A DNA stretch of 64,000 nt from JACVRW01 sp963850205. Its GTDB lineage: Bacteria; Actinomycetota; Thermoleophilia; Solirubrobacterales; Thermoleophilaceae. The position numbers and the translations under genes are program-made. Below the pieces are notes generated by a model. The model ran no database searches. It was not told the DNA's origin and was given only the letters and a program-made list of their open reading frames with translations. This document shows, piece by piece, positions 12,886-22,804 of this stretch (within the stretch, counting starts at the first letter, position 1; every line of letters begins with the position of its first letter). The stretch covers positions 62,001-126,000 of the forward strand of contig CAWKKJ010000011.1 in assembly GCA_963850205.1 (NCBI GenBank). Direction: 5' to 3'.

Positions 12886-13377
12886 ATGGACCCGCGACGC
12901 CTGCGCGCCGGCGAGGCGGTGGCTGCCCTCGCGGGCGCCGCCCTGCTCGCCTCGCTCTTCTGCCCCTGGTACGGCGACGACCTGAGCGGTTGGGGCGCAC
13001 TGGGCGTGATCGACGTGCTCCTGGCCCTCGTGGCGGTCCTGGCCGTCGGCCTGGCCCCGGTGACCGCCGCCTCGCGGGTGCCCGCCGGGCCGCTCGCGTG
13101 GGCCGTGCTGGTGGTGCTCACGGGCCTCGTGGCCACGCTGCTGGTCCTGTTCCGGGTGGCCGTGCTCCCCGACGGAGCCGAGGGGCGGGAATGGGGGCTC
13201 TGGCTGGCGCTGGCGGGGACGCTCGGGGTGGTCATCGGGGCGTGTATGTCGATGGCCGACGAGCGCCTGTCCTCCGGCGGCCGTTACACCGACGCCACCG
13301 GCCGTCCCTCACCGCCGCCCGGGGCGATGGAGACGATTCCCGCCGCTCGGCTGGACGACCGGGCCGGCGACGTCTGA
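12886..13377 (+). CDS. Small integral membrane protein, unknown function
   Basis: The 163-aa product has four hydrophobic segments (about residues 12-29, 37-58, 68-88 and 105-123), short loops and a Pro-rich hydrophilic C-terminus (PSPPPGAMETIPAARLDD). This resembles other small four-helix membrane proteins of actinobacteria, but I recognise no named family. ATG 12886 is chosen because it opens directly into the first helix and lies 11 nt after a TACCCT box; the longer frame upstream is Pro/Arg-rich and unconvincing. It ends 19 nt before gatC. Confidence 0.6.
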   Translation: MDPRRLRAGEAVAALAGAALLASLFCPWYGDDLSGWGALGVIDVLLALVAVLAVGLAPVTAASRVPAGPLAWAVLVVLTGLVATLLVLFRVAVLPDGAEGREWGLWLALAGTLGVVIGACMSMADERLSSGGRYTDATGRPSPPPGAMETIPAARLDDRAGDV

Positions 13378-13381
13378 GGCC

Positions 13382-13387
13382 TACAAT
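13382..13387 (+). promoter_or_regulatory. Predicted -10 box of gatCAB
   Basis: TACAAT is 9 nt before the gatC ATG with no Shine-Dalgarno in between, matching the leaderless pattern seen at other genes in the window. Confidence 0.45.
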
Positions 13388-13396
13388 CGCGGCCGG

Positions 13397-13684
13397 ATGA
13401 TCGAACGCGACCAGGTGCTCCACGTGGCCCGGCTCGCCCGCCTGCGGTTGAGCGACGAGGAGGTCGACCAGATGGCCGGCGAGCTCTCGGTGATCCTCGA
13501 GCACGTGGAGACCATGAACGAGCTCCCGCTGGAGGGGGTCGAGCCCACCTCGCACGTCGTGCAGCTCGAGAACGTGCTTCGCGAGGACGTGCCCCGCGAC
13601 AGCCTGCCCCGCGAGGTGGCCCTCGACCAGGCCCCGGACCCGGCCGACGGCGGCTTTCGCGTACCCAGCCCGGGACAGGGATGA
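13397..13684 (+). CDS. gatC: Asp-tRNA(Asn)/Glu-tRNA(Gln) amidotransferase subunit C
   Basis: This 95-aa belt subunit wraps around GatA and GatB in the amidotransferase that converts Glu-tRNA(Gln) and/or Asp-tRNA(Asn). Typical opening VLHVARLARLRLSDEEVDQM, then LSVILEHVETMNEL, then the Pro/Asp-rich tail (LREDVPRDSLPREVAL) that contacts GatA. It is the first gene of gatC-gatA-gatB, with a 4-nt overlap to gatA. Confidence 0.93.
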   Translation: MIERDQVLHVARLARLRLSDEEVDQMAGELSVILEHVETMNELPLEGVEPTSHVVQLENVLREDVPRDSLPREVALDQAPDPADGGFRVPSPGQG

Positions 13685-15074
13685 GCGAGCTGCTGTCCCT
13701 CACGGCGGCCCAGCAGGCCGAACGCCTCCGCGCCGGCGAGCTGAGCGCCGGCGAGCTGTTCGAGTTCTGGCGCGACCGCGCCGAGGGCGACGAGCTGGGC
13801 TGCTACCTGTGGGTGGCCGACGAGGCACCGGCCGACGCCGGCGAGCTGCCGCCGCTGGCGGTCAAGGACCTGTTCTGCGTTGAGGGCATGCCCAGCGCGG
13901 CCGGATCGCGCATCCTCGAGGGCTACCGGCCGCCCTACACGGCCACCAGCGTCCGCAACGTCCAGCGGGCCGGAGCCCGGGTGCTGGGCAAGACCAACCA
14001 GGACGAGTTCGCGATGGGCTCGTCCAACGAGAACTCCGGCTTCGGGCCGGTGAAGAACCCCTGGGACCCCGAGCGGGTGCCGGGCGGCTCGTCGGGCGGC
14101 TCGGCCGCGGCGGTGGCCGCCGGCCGCGCGCCCTGGGCGATCGGGACGGACACCGGCGGCTCGATTCGCCAGCCCGCCTCGCTCTGCGGCATCGTGGGGC
14201 TCAAGCCCACCTACGGCGCGGTGTCCCGCTACGGGATGATCGCCTTCGCCTCCTCGCTCGACCAGTGCGGTCCGCTCACCCGCGACGTGACCGACGCCGC
14301 GCTGCTGTTCTCCCACCTCGTGGGCCGCGACCCGTGCGACTCGACCTCGCTCGAGTTCCCGGGGGCTGTGACCCTGCCCAGCGCGGAGCGGCTCGACGGG
14401 CTGCGCTTCGGCATCTGGGGACTGGAGGAGGAGGGCCTCGAGCCCGGCGTGGCCGAGGTCGTCCGCGACACGCTGGGCAAGATCGAGGGGCTGGGCGGGG
14501 AGGTCGAGCCCATCGACCTGCCCAACGCGCGCCACGGGATCGCCGCCTACTACGTGATCGCGCCGGCCGAGGCGAGCGCGAACCTGGCCCGCTACGACGG
14601 CGTCCGCTACGGCAGCCGCACGATCGAGAACGGCGATCTCACCGCGATGTACGAGGAGACCCGCCACGACGGCTTCGGCGAGGAGGTCCGGCGCCGCATC
14701 ATGATCGGCACCTACGCGCTCTCCTCGGGCTACTACGAGGCCTACTACGGCACCGCGCAGAAGGTCCGCACCCTGATCGTGCAGGACTTCCGCGCCGCCT
14801 TCGAGCGGGTGGACTTCGTGGTCACGCCCACCTCCCCGACGGTGGCCTTCAGGCTCGGGGAGCGCACCGCCGACCCGCTGGCGATGTACCTGTCGGACTA
14901 CTTCACGGTGCCGATGCCGCTGGCCGGCGTGCCCGCGATCTCGATTCCCTGCGGCCTGTCCGAAGGGCTTCCGGTGGGCTTCCAGATCGCCGGGCCGGCC
15001 TTCAGCGAGCCCCGCATCCTGGACGCGGCCCACGCACTGGAGGGAGCGATCGGCTTCGAGGGGGTCCCGCGCGG

Positions 15075-15078
<4 letters not shown>
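13681..15078 (+). CDS. gatA: Asp-tRNA(Asn)/Glu-tRNA(Gln) amidotransferase subunit A
   Basis: The 465-aa amidase subunit hydrolyses glutamine and feeds ammonia to GatB. The amidase-signature triad is present: K62 (LAVKDLF), cis-Ser S137 in GGSSGGS and nucleophile S161 in TDTGGSIRQP. The 75- and 24-residue spacings equal those of characterised GatA proteins. The C-terminal part has the usual PMPLAGVPAISIPCG segment. ATG 13681 overlaps gatC; the stop overlaps gatB by 4 nt, so the three subunits are translationally coupled. Confidence 0.95.
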
Positions 15079-16520
<1,442 letters not shown>

Positions 16521-16527
16521 GCCGCAA

Positions 16528-16548
16528 GCAGCCGGCTCGGCCGGCTGC
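16528..16548. terminator. Perfect 9-bp hairpin after gatB
   Basis: GCAGCCGGC-TCG-GCCGGCTGC begins 8 nt after the gatB stop. There is no T-run, so intrinsic termination is uncertain. Almost the same sequence occurs at 58160-58180, inside cimA. Confidence 0.5.
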
Positions 16549-16628
16549 GCGCGGTTATCTCGCAAGATCCGCGGCGTATCCTTGGCCGCAGTCGCAACCA
16601 CCAGGCCGAGGCATCGACAGGAGGACCC

Positions 16629-16853
16629 ATGGCACGACTGATCCGGATGGACGGCACGGGGCACACCACCCTGGCCGAGTGGACCGCCAGCGACGACAGC
16701 GCCTTCGAGGAGGCGGTGCGCGAGTTCAGCGAGCAGCAGGACATGGGCTTCATCGGCACGGTCCCGGACGGTCCCGGGCAGGCCACGCACGTGCGCGAGC
16801 TGCCGCGCGAGGCCGATCTGGTGATCCTGCGCCGGCCGATCGCCGGCGGCTGA
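16629..16853 (+). CDS. Small acidic protein of unknown function
   Basis: This 74-aa reading frame (MARLIRMDGTGHTTLAEW...) has a good Shine-Dalgarno (AGGAGG, 6 nt before ATG 16629) and a TATCCT box ~50 nt upstream. It is acidic, has no membrane segment and ends in RRPIAGG. I recognise no domain, although the di-Gly end is notable. It stands alone between gatB and a membrane-associated hypothetical gene. Confidence 0.55.
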   Translation: MARLIRMDGTGHTTLAEWTASDDSAFEEAVREFSEQQDMGFIGTVPDGPGQATHVRELPREADLVILRRPIAGG

Positions 16854-16867
16854 GAGGCCCCTTTCTC

Positions 16868-17512
16868 GTGGCGGCCGAGCAGGCGCTTCCCGAGCTGGCC
16901 TCGGTTCCCTGGCGCGCGCGCACCGACGCTGCCTGGCTGTCCCGCTGGGGCCGGGTCTGGCACGCCTGGACCCTGCTGTACACGCTGCCCTTCGTGGCCG
17001 CGGGCGTGGGGATGATGCTGCTCGAGCCGCTGGCCGCCCCGGTTTCCCTGGCCGCCTTTGCCCACGCCTGGATCATCCCCGAGCTCTACGCCTTCCGGGG
17101 GGCGAGCGTGGTGCGCCCGAAGGGCCCGCGCAACGAGGCCGGGGAGCCGGTGGCCCAGGGTCTGCTCGGCGACCTGCTCGGCCACGACGAGCGCGAGCTC
17201 CAGCGCGATACCGGCCTGGCCCTGCAGCGGGGCGCGCTCGGCGTGTGGCTCGTGGGTGAGGCCGGGGCGCTGCTGGTCACGCCCCGCGGCCGCCGCGTGC
17301 ACTGCTTCTGCGTTCGGACCAGCGAGCCCGAGCTGCCCCCCTCGGACCGGGTCGCGCACCTGCTGCTGGCCCTGCGCACCGATGAGGAGGGCTTCGCCAC
17401 CGTGGCCAACCACGCCTTCGCCGGGGCGCCCTGGAGGGTGCGGCGGCGGCTGCCGAAACGCATGCGTCCCGCGCTGCGCGCCGCCCGCGCGGCGGCCCGC
17501 GACGCCGCGTGA
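16868..17512 (+). CDS. Hypothetical protein with one or two membrane segments
   Basis: The 214-aa frame from GTG 16868 has one long hydrophobic region at about residues 38-75 (WTLLYTLPFVAAGVGMMLLE then VSLAAFAHAWIIP), followed by a soluble part with RPKGPRNEAGEPVAQGLLGD and an Arg/Ala-rich C-terminus. No family is recognised. The frame is open further upstream across the 74-aa gene, so the start is uncertain. The stop overlaps the following GNAT start by 4 nt, so the two are probably co-expressed. Confidence 0.6.
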   Translation: MAAEQALPELASVPWRARTDAAWLSRWGRVWHAWTLLYTLPFVAAGVGMMLLEPLAAPVSLAAFAHAWIIPELYAFRGASVVRPKGPRNEAGEPVAQGLLGDLLGHDERELQRDTGLALQRGALGVWLVGEAGALLVTPRGRRVHCFCVRTSEPELPPSDRVAHLLLALRTDEEGFATVANHAFAGAPWRVRRRLPKRMRPALRAARAAARDAA

Positions 17513-18452
17513 GCGACCTGACCTTTCGCGAGGGCCGCCTGGGCGACCTCAAGGCGGCGTTCGACCTGGGCGAGCTGGCCTGGGATGTGTCCCGCAAGGC
17601 GCGCGGGCTGCTCGCGCCCGACCACGAGCGGAGGCCCGAGGAGCTGCGCGCCCGCTGGACGCACGAGCGGCCGCTGCTCGAGTTCATCGCCGCCCAGCCG
17701 GGCTCCTTCTGGATCTGCGAGGACGGCGGCGAGCCGGTGGGCTACATCCGGGTCAGCCGCTTCGGGTCGATGGACGAGCTCACCGAGCTCTGGGCCGACC
17801 CCTCCCACGCCGGCCGGGGGTGGGCCGGGCGCTGCTCGAGCGCTGCTGGCCCGAGTCCCCCACCCCTGAGCTGGGCCGGGTCGTGCTCGCGGTGGGCACC
17901 CCCGTGGACCTGAGCCTGTACACGGAGTTCGGGGTGATGCCGGTCACCGGCCACTGGCACATGCGCCAGCGGGTGGACCGCTACACAGAGCACCGCTCGC
18001 AGGAGGTCGACGCGACCGAGCCCGCCGTCCACGCCCTCACTCCCGACCGGGCGGTCGAGGAGTGGAAGCGGCTGGAGCCGGGCGCCATCGGCCACGAGCG
18101 GCCGCTGCTGCACGAGTTCTTCGGGCGCACCCGCAACTGCCTTGCCGTCATGGCCGACGGCGGCGACCACGCCGTCGGGCTCTGCTGGGTCAGCGCCGAC
18201 GGGGACATCGGCCCGGCCGTGGGCGAGACCGCCGAGGACCTCGTGCCGGTGGTGCTGGCGGCGCTCGACCGGGTGGCCAACGTGCAGGAGCACGAGTCGA
18301 TCGGCGTCTTCTGCACCACGGACTCGTGGTGGCTGCTCGACCGCCTGCGCCGCCTCGGCTTCCGCGTGCACTGGCCGGCCTGGGTGATGTCCTCGGTGCC
18401 GATACCGGGCCTCGACCGGTACCTGCCGACCCGCCCCGCACGGCTGCTCTGA
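17509..18452 (+). pseudogene. Double GNAT-domain acetyltransferase, frameshifted
   Basis: Frame 1 from GTG 17509 (MSDLTFREGRLGDLKAAFDL...) gives the first half of a GNAT fold ending ELWADPSHAGRG; the rest (VGRALLERCWPESPTPELGRVV...) is in another frame. One missing base in the run of five G at 17816-17820 rejoins them as HAGRGVGRALLE, the acetyl-CoA pyrophosphate loop. The repaired protein would be about 314 aa with a second GNAT-like half (from about HALTPDRAVEEWKRL). It follows the 214-aa gene with a 4-nt overlap. A homopolymer location makes a sequencing error likely. Substrate is unknown. Confidence 0.7.
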
Positions 18453-18492
18453 AAACCGGTGACGGGCATGGGCCTCTGCCAGAATTGAGGCC

Positions 18493-18663
18493 ATGGGTCA
18501 AGCAGTCTCCGACGCCGCCCGCAAGCTGCTCGCCGTCGCCGTGCTCGTGGTCGCGGCCTACCTGCTGTTCAAGGTCGTGCTGGGCTTTGCCACCGCCCTC
18601 GCGTCGATCGTGGTGCTGGTGGTCGCGGTGATCGCGGTGATCTGGGCGTTGCGCGTGCTGTAG
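18493..18663 (+). CDS. 56-aa single-pass or hairpin membrane protein
   Basis: This short frame from ATG 18493 (MGQAVSDAARKLLAVAVLVV...) is almost entirely two hydrophobic stretches (residues ~12-34 and 36-52) and ends WALRVL. A CAGAAT box lies 7 nt before the ATG. Gene-like codon use and position before another small membrane gene (8 nt away) support it. Function unknown. Confidence 0.55.
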   Translation: MGQAVSDAARKLLAVAVLVVAAYLLFKVVLGFATALASIVVLVVAVIAVIWALRVL

Positions 18664-18670
18664 CGGGCGA

Positions 18671-18934
18671 GTGGACTTCCTCTTCATCGCCTTCGTCTTC
18701 GGGCTGGCCAGCGGCACGATCGGCAAGCTGAAGGGCAGCTCCTTCGTGCTCTGGTTTCTCATCGGGGTGGCCCTGCCCGGCATCGGGATCCTCGCCGCCC
18801 TGCTCTCCCGCCGCGAGCAGGACGAGCCTCGCCGGCGCTGCCCGGAGTGCGGCGCGGTGCTGCCGCTGAGCGATCAGGTCTGCATGCGCTGCGGGCGCGA
18901 TCTGGAGTTCCCCGACGAGGCGGCGGTGGCCTGA
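18671..18934 (+). CDS. Small membrane protein with C-terminal zinc ribbon
   Basis: The 87-aa product (GTG 18671) has two membrane segments (residues ~3-15 and 24-44) followed by a cytoplasmic zinc ribbon: CPECG, then 14 residues on, CMRCG. Such proteins are common in actinobacteria; the role is not known. It lies directly after the 56-aa membrane gene and before the ilvB promoter. Confidence 0.65.
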   Translation: MDFLFIAFVFGLASGTIGKLKGSSFVLWFLIGVALPGIGILAALLSRREQDEPRRRCPECGAVLPLSDQVCMRCGRDLEFPDEAAVA

Positions 18935-19030
18935 CGAGGCCTGCCGGAAGGCCGTAAACCCGCTGGTAGACTGACCTGTCCCGCCGCTCGGCCCGGGCGG
19001 CGTTCCCTACCCCAAAGGAGCATGCCCGCC

Positions 19031-20707
19031 ATGCGAGCCGTCGACGCCATCATGGAGTGCCTCAAGGCCGAGGGCGTCGAGCATGTATTCGGGATTCCGG
19101 GCGGCGCCAACCTCCCCACCTACGACGCGCTCTACGACGCGGGCATCCGCCACGTCCAGTGCCGCCACGAGCAGGGCGCCGGCCACGCCGCCGAGGGCTA
19201 CGCCAAGGCCTCTGGCAAGGTGGGCGTGGCCCTCGCGACCTCCGGCCCCGGCGCGACCAACCTGGTCACCTGCATCGCCGACGCGGTGATGGACAGCGTG
19301 CCGACCGTATTTCTCACCGGCCAGGTGCGGACCGAGCTCATCGGCACCGACGGGTTCCAGGAGGCCGACATCTCCGGGATCACAATGCCGATCGTCAAGC
19401 ACTCGATCCTGATCCAGGACCCGCGCGACATCCCCAAGGCGATCCATGAGGCCTTCCACATTGCGCGCACCGGCCGGCCCGGCCCGGTGCTGGTGGACGT
19501 GCCCCAGGACCTCTCGCGGGCCGACATCCCCTACGAGCCGGTCAGCGGCCTGCACCTCCCGGGCTACCAGCCCACCACCGAGGGCAACGCCAAGCAGATC
19601 CGCCTGGCGGCCAAGGCCCTCGCGAACTCGCGCCGGCCGGTGATGTACGGCGGCGGCGGGATCATCAACGCGGACGCGGCCCGCGACTTCCGCGAGCTGT
19701 GCCTCTCGGACGCGTTCCCTGTCACCTGCACGCTGATGGGCCTGGGCGCATTCCCGGCGAGCGAGGACAACTGGCTGGGCATGCTCGGGATGCACGGCAC
19801 CCGCACGGCGAACTACGCGATGGACGAGGCCGACCTGATCGTGGCCATCGGAGCCCGCTTCGATGACCGCATCACGGGCAAGCTGGCCGAGTTCGCCCCC
19901 CGGGCCAAGTTCATCCACATCGACGTCGACCCGGCCGAGATCTCGAAGAACGTGCCCGCCCATATCCCGATCGTGGGCGACGCGAAGCACATCCTCCCGA
20001 AGCTCACCGCCGAGTACCGGGCGCTGGGAGCGGATTCCACCCGCCTCGAGGGCTGGTGGACCCGCATCAAGGGCTGGCAGGAGAAGTACCCGCTGGCCTA
20101 CGAGGACAGCACGGACAGCGAGATCAAGCCGCAGTACATGATCGAGGCCCTGTACGAGGCCACCGACGGGGAGGCCATCGTGACCTCCGACGTGGGGCAG
20201 CACCAGATGTGGACCGCCCAGTACTACGGCTTCGACCGCCCCCGCAAGTGGATCAACTCCGGTGGTCTCGGCACCATGGGCTTCGGGCTGCCGTCGGCCA
20301 TGGGAGCGAAGGTCGCCTGCCCGGGCGAGGACGTGGTCTGCCTGGCCGGCGACGGCTCGCTGATCATGACCGTCCAGGAGCTGGCCACGTGCGTGACCGA
20401 GCAGATCCCGGTAAAGGTGTTCCTGATGAACAACGGCTATCTGGGCATGGTGCGCCAGTGGCAGGAGCTGTTCTGGGACCGCCGCTACTCGCAGGTCGAG
20501 ATGGGGGCCAGCCCGGACTGGGTCAAGCTGGCCGACGCCTTCGGCGCGCTGGGAATGCGGGTCACCGACAAGTCGGAGCTGGTGGACAGCTTCAAGACCG
20601 CGCTGGCCGAGGACGGTCCGGTGCTGGTGGACGTGCGCGTGACCAAGGAGGAGAACTGCTTCCCGATGATCCCCGCCGGTCAAGCGGCGCGGGACATGGT
20701 GGGCTGA
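19031..20707 (+). CDS. ilvB: Acetolactate synthase, large (catalytic) subunit
   Basis: This ThDP- and FAD-dependent enzyme makes 2-acetolactate or 2-aceto-2-hydroxybutyrate, the first common step to valine, leucine and isoleucine. Seen features: the catalytic Glu in RHEQGAGHAAEGYA, LATSGPGATNLVT, the FAD-domain segment GLGAFPASEDNWLGMLGMHG and the ThDP motif GDGSLIMTVQELAT...MNNGYLGMVRQ. ATG 19031 is preferred to ATG 19022 because AAAGGAG ends 1 nt before the latter but 10 nt before the former. A TAGACT box at 18967 could be its -10. ilvN follows 3 nt downstream. Confidence 0.95.
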   Translation: MRAVDAIMECLKAEGVEHVFGIPGGANLPTYDALYDAGIRHVQCRHEQGAGHAAEGYAKASGKVGVALATSGPGATNLVTCIADAVMDSVPTVFLTGQVRTELIGTDGFQEADISGITMPIVKHSILIQDPRDIPKAIHEAFHIARTGRPGPVLVDVPQDLSRADIPYEPVSGLHLPGYQPTTEGNAKQIRLAAKALANSRRPVMYGGGGIINADAARDFRELCLSDAFPVTCTLMGLGAFPASEDNWLGMLGMHGTRTANYAMDEADLIVAIGARFDDRITGKLAEFAPRAKFIHIDVDPAEISKNVPAHIPIVGDAKHILPKLTAEYRALGADSTRLEGWWTRIKGWQEKYPLAYEDSTDSEIKPQYMIEALYEATDGEAIVTSDVGQHQMWTAQYYGFDRPRKWINSGGLGTMGFGLPSAMGAKVACPGEDVVCLAGDGSLIMTVQELATCVTEQIPVKVFLMNNGYLGMVRQWQELFWDRRYSQVEMGASPDWVKLADAFGALGMRVTDKSELVDSFKTALAEDGPVLVDVRVTKEENCFPMIPAGQAARDMVG

Positions 20708-20710
20708 GGA

Positions 20711-21271
20711 ATGGGTGAGCCAGGCACCAAGGAAGTGCTGCGCCTCGAGGACCTCGAGGCCAGCGGCGGCATCCGCACGGGCCGCAAGCACGTGCTGTCG
20801 ATCCTCGTGGAGAACAAGCCCGGCGTGCTGGCCCGGATCGCGGGCCTGTTCGCGCGGCGTGGCTTCAACATCGACTCGCTGGCGGTGGGGCCCACGGCCG
20901 ACGAGTCGATGTCCCGCATCACGCTGACCGTCGACGGCGCCGCGCACCCGATCGACCAGGTGACCAAGCAGCTGCACAAGCTCGTGCACGTGATCAAGAT
21001 CCGCGACCTCGCGCCGAGCGAGACGGTGAGCCGCGAGCTGGCGCTGTTCAAGATCTCCTGCCAGGACGGCGAGGCGCGGGCCCAGGTGATGCAGTTCACC
21101 GACATCTTCCGCGGCAACGTGGTGGACGTGAGCAAGCGCAGCGTGACCGTCGAGGTCACGGGCACCGACGACAAGGTCGAAGCCTTCGAGGAGATGGTTC
21201 GTCCCTTCGGGCTGATCGAGATGGTGCGCACCGGCGAGATCGCGGTCTCCCGCGGCCGCGGCCCCACCTGA
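20711..21271 (+). CDS. ilvN: Acetolactate synthase, small (regulatory) subunit
   Basis: The 186-aa subunit carries an N-terminal ACT domain (HVLSILVENKPGVLARIAGL, RRGFNIDSLAVG) that binds valine for feedback inhibition, followed by the C-terminal activation domain (ELALFKISCQ...VRPFGLIEMVRTGEIA). The N-terminus is ~20 residues longer than the usual start near RKHVLS. Adjacent to ilvB (3-nt gap), so one operon. Confidence 0.95.
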   Translation: MGEPGTKEVLRLEDLEASGGIRTGRKHVLSILVENKPGVLARIAGLFARRGFNIDSLAVGPTADESMSRITLTVDGAAHPIDQVTKQLHKLVHVIKIRDLAPSETVSRELALFKISCQDGEARAQVMQFTDIFRGNVVDVSKRSVTVEVTGTDDKVEAFEEMVRPFGLIEMVRTGEIAVSRGRGPT

Positions 21272-21282
21272 CTCCCGCCGGC

Positions 21283-22735
21283 ATGACCGTCCGCACCCTC
21301 GCGGCTCCCGGCCCCTTCGCCCTCGGCGAGGCGGCTCTCGGGCGGCTCGAGGAGCGCGCCGCCCGGGCCTCGGCCCTGTCGCGGCGCGAGGGCGGCCGCG
21401 CCGTGGCGGCCGTCACCGTCCCGCTCGGGGCCGAGATCGACCTGTCCGCCGCCGTGCTCGCCGCGCGCGGATCCGGTGACCGGGTGTTCTGCCTGGAGCA
21501 GCCCGACCGGGACGGCTTCGCGCTGGCGGGGCTGGGCGCCGCGGCCGCGGTGGAGGCGGGCGGCCCGGGGCGCTTCGCGGAGGCGGCTCGCCAAGCGCGC
21601 GAGCTCGAGCGGAGGACGTTCGCCGGCGATCCGGCACGTGATCCCCTGCGGCCGCAGGCGGCGGGGCCGGTGCTGGTGGGCGGCTTTGCCTTCGCCGACG
21701 ACGGCGGCGGTTCTCCGGAGTGGTCCTCGCTGCCCCCGGCCGCGCTGGTGCTCCCCGAGGTCGTGCTCGCCCGCCACCGGGGGGAGGCACGCATGACGGT
21801 CTGCCTTGCGGTGGAGGACGGCGAGGCGCCCGACGGGCCGCTCGAGCGGGCGCTGCTGCGGCTCGCGGGCATGCGCACGGCGACGATGCCGCTGCTGGAC
21901 CCGCATCCGGCCGAGCCCACCCGTGTGGCCGGCGCCGCGCCCCCATCGCACCACGAGCACGCGGTCGAGCGCGCCGTGGAGCGCATCCGCGCGGGCGGGC
22001 TGGACAAGATCGTGCTCGCGCGTGAGGTGCGCGCTCACGGAGCCCGCGCCCACGACCCCGCCGCGGTCCTGGGCGCGCTGCGCGCGGCCTTCCCGGCCTG
22101 CTACTGCTGGTGCGTGGGCACGCCCGAGGCCGCCTTCGTGGGGGCGAGCCCCGAGCTGCTGGTGCGCCGCGACGGCCGGCGGGCCCAGACCGTGGCGCTG
22201 GCCGGCACCAGCAGGCGCAGCGCCGACCCGGCGGTGGACGACCACCTCGGCGAACGGCTGCTCCGCAGCCCCAAGGAGCGCGAGGAGCAGGCCATCGTGG
22301 CCCGCCGGATCGAGAGGACGCTCGAGCCGGTGAGCCTGTGGGTGGCGGCGGCCGAGGAGCCGGTTCTGGTCAAGGTGCAGAACGTGCAGCACCTGGCCAC
22401 CCCGATCCGCGCGCAGCTGTCCGAGCCGCTGCACACGCTCGAGCTCGCCGGGATGCTGCACCCCACCCCGGCGGTGGGTGGCGAGCCGCGGTCGGCGGCG
22501 CTGCCGTTGATCCCGGCGCTGGAGGGCCTCGACCGCGGCTGGTACGCCGGGAGCGGTCGGCTGGACCAACCTCGCCGAGGACGGGGAGTTCTGCGTGGCG
22601 CTGCGCTGCGCGCTGCTGCGAGGGCGGGTTGCGCACCTCTATGCGGGCGGCGGCATCGTCCGCGAGTCGGTGCCCGCGGACGAGCTGGCCGAGATCGAGG
22701 TGAAGCTCCAGGCCCTGCTTCCGCTCCTGGCCTGA
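21283..22735 (+). pseudogene. menF: Isochorismate synthase MenF, frameshifted near the C-terminus
   Basis: Isochorismate synthase starts menaquinone synthesis from chorismate. From ATG 21283 the frame shows the chorismate-binding family: HEHAVERAVERIRAGGLDKI, GASPELLVRRDG, LAGTSRRS, SPKEREEQAIVARR, KVQNVQHLATPIRA and HPTPAVGG. After GWYAG the homology moves to another frame (VGWTNLAEDGEF...LYAGGGIVRESVP, ending at TGA 22735); one extra base near 22555 accounts for this. Repaired length is about 483 aa. It sits 11 nt after ilvN, away from the other men genes but on the near side of the mce operon. A sequencing indel is likely because this would be the only isochorismate synthase seen here. Confidence 0.82.
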
Positions 22736-22769
22736 ACGCCGAGTCCGGCGCAGTGGCGCGCCCGCCGCT

Positions 22770-22797
22770 TTGCGCACGGGCCCGGAGGCGGTAGAAC
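22770..22797 (+). promoter_or_regulatory. Predicted promoter of the mce operon
   Basis: TTGCGC (22770-22775), 16 nt, TAGAAC (22792-22797), then 7 nt to the GTG at 22805. This is the best -35/-10 pair in the window and predicts a leaderless first mce gene. Confidence 0.45.
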
Positions 22798-22804
22798 ACG
22801 CAGG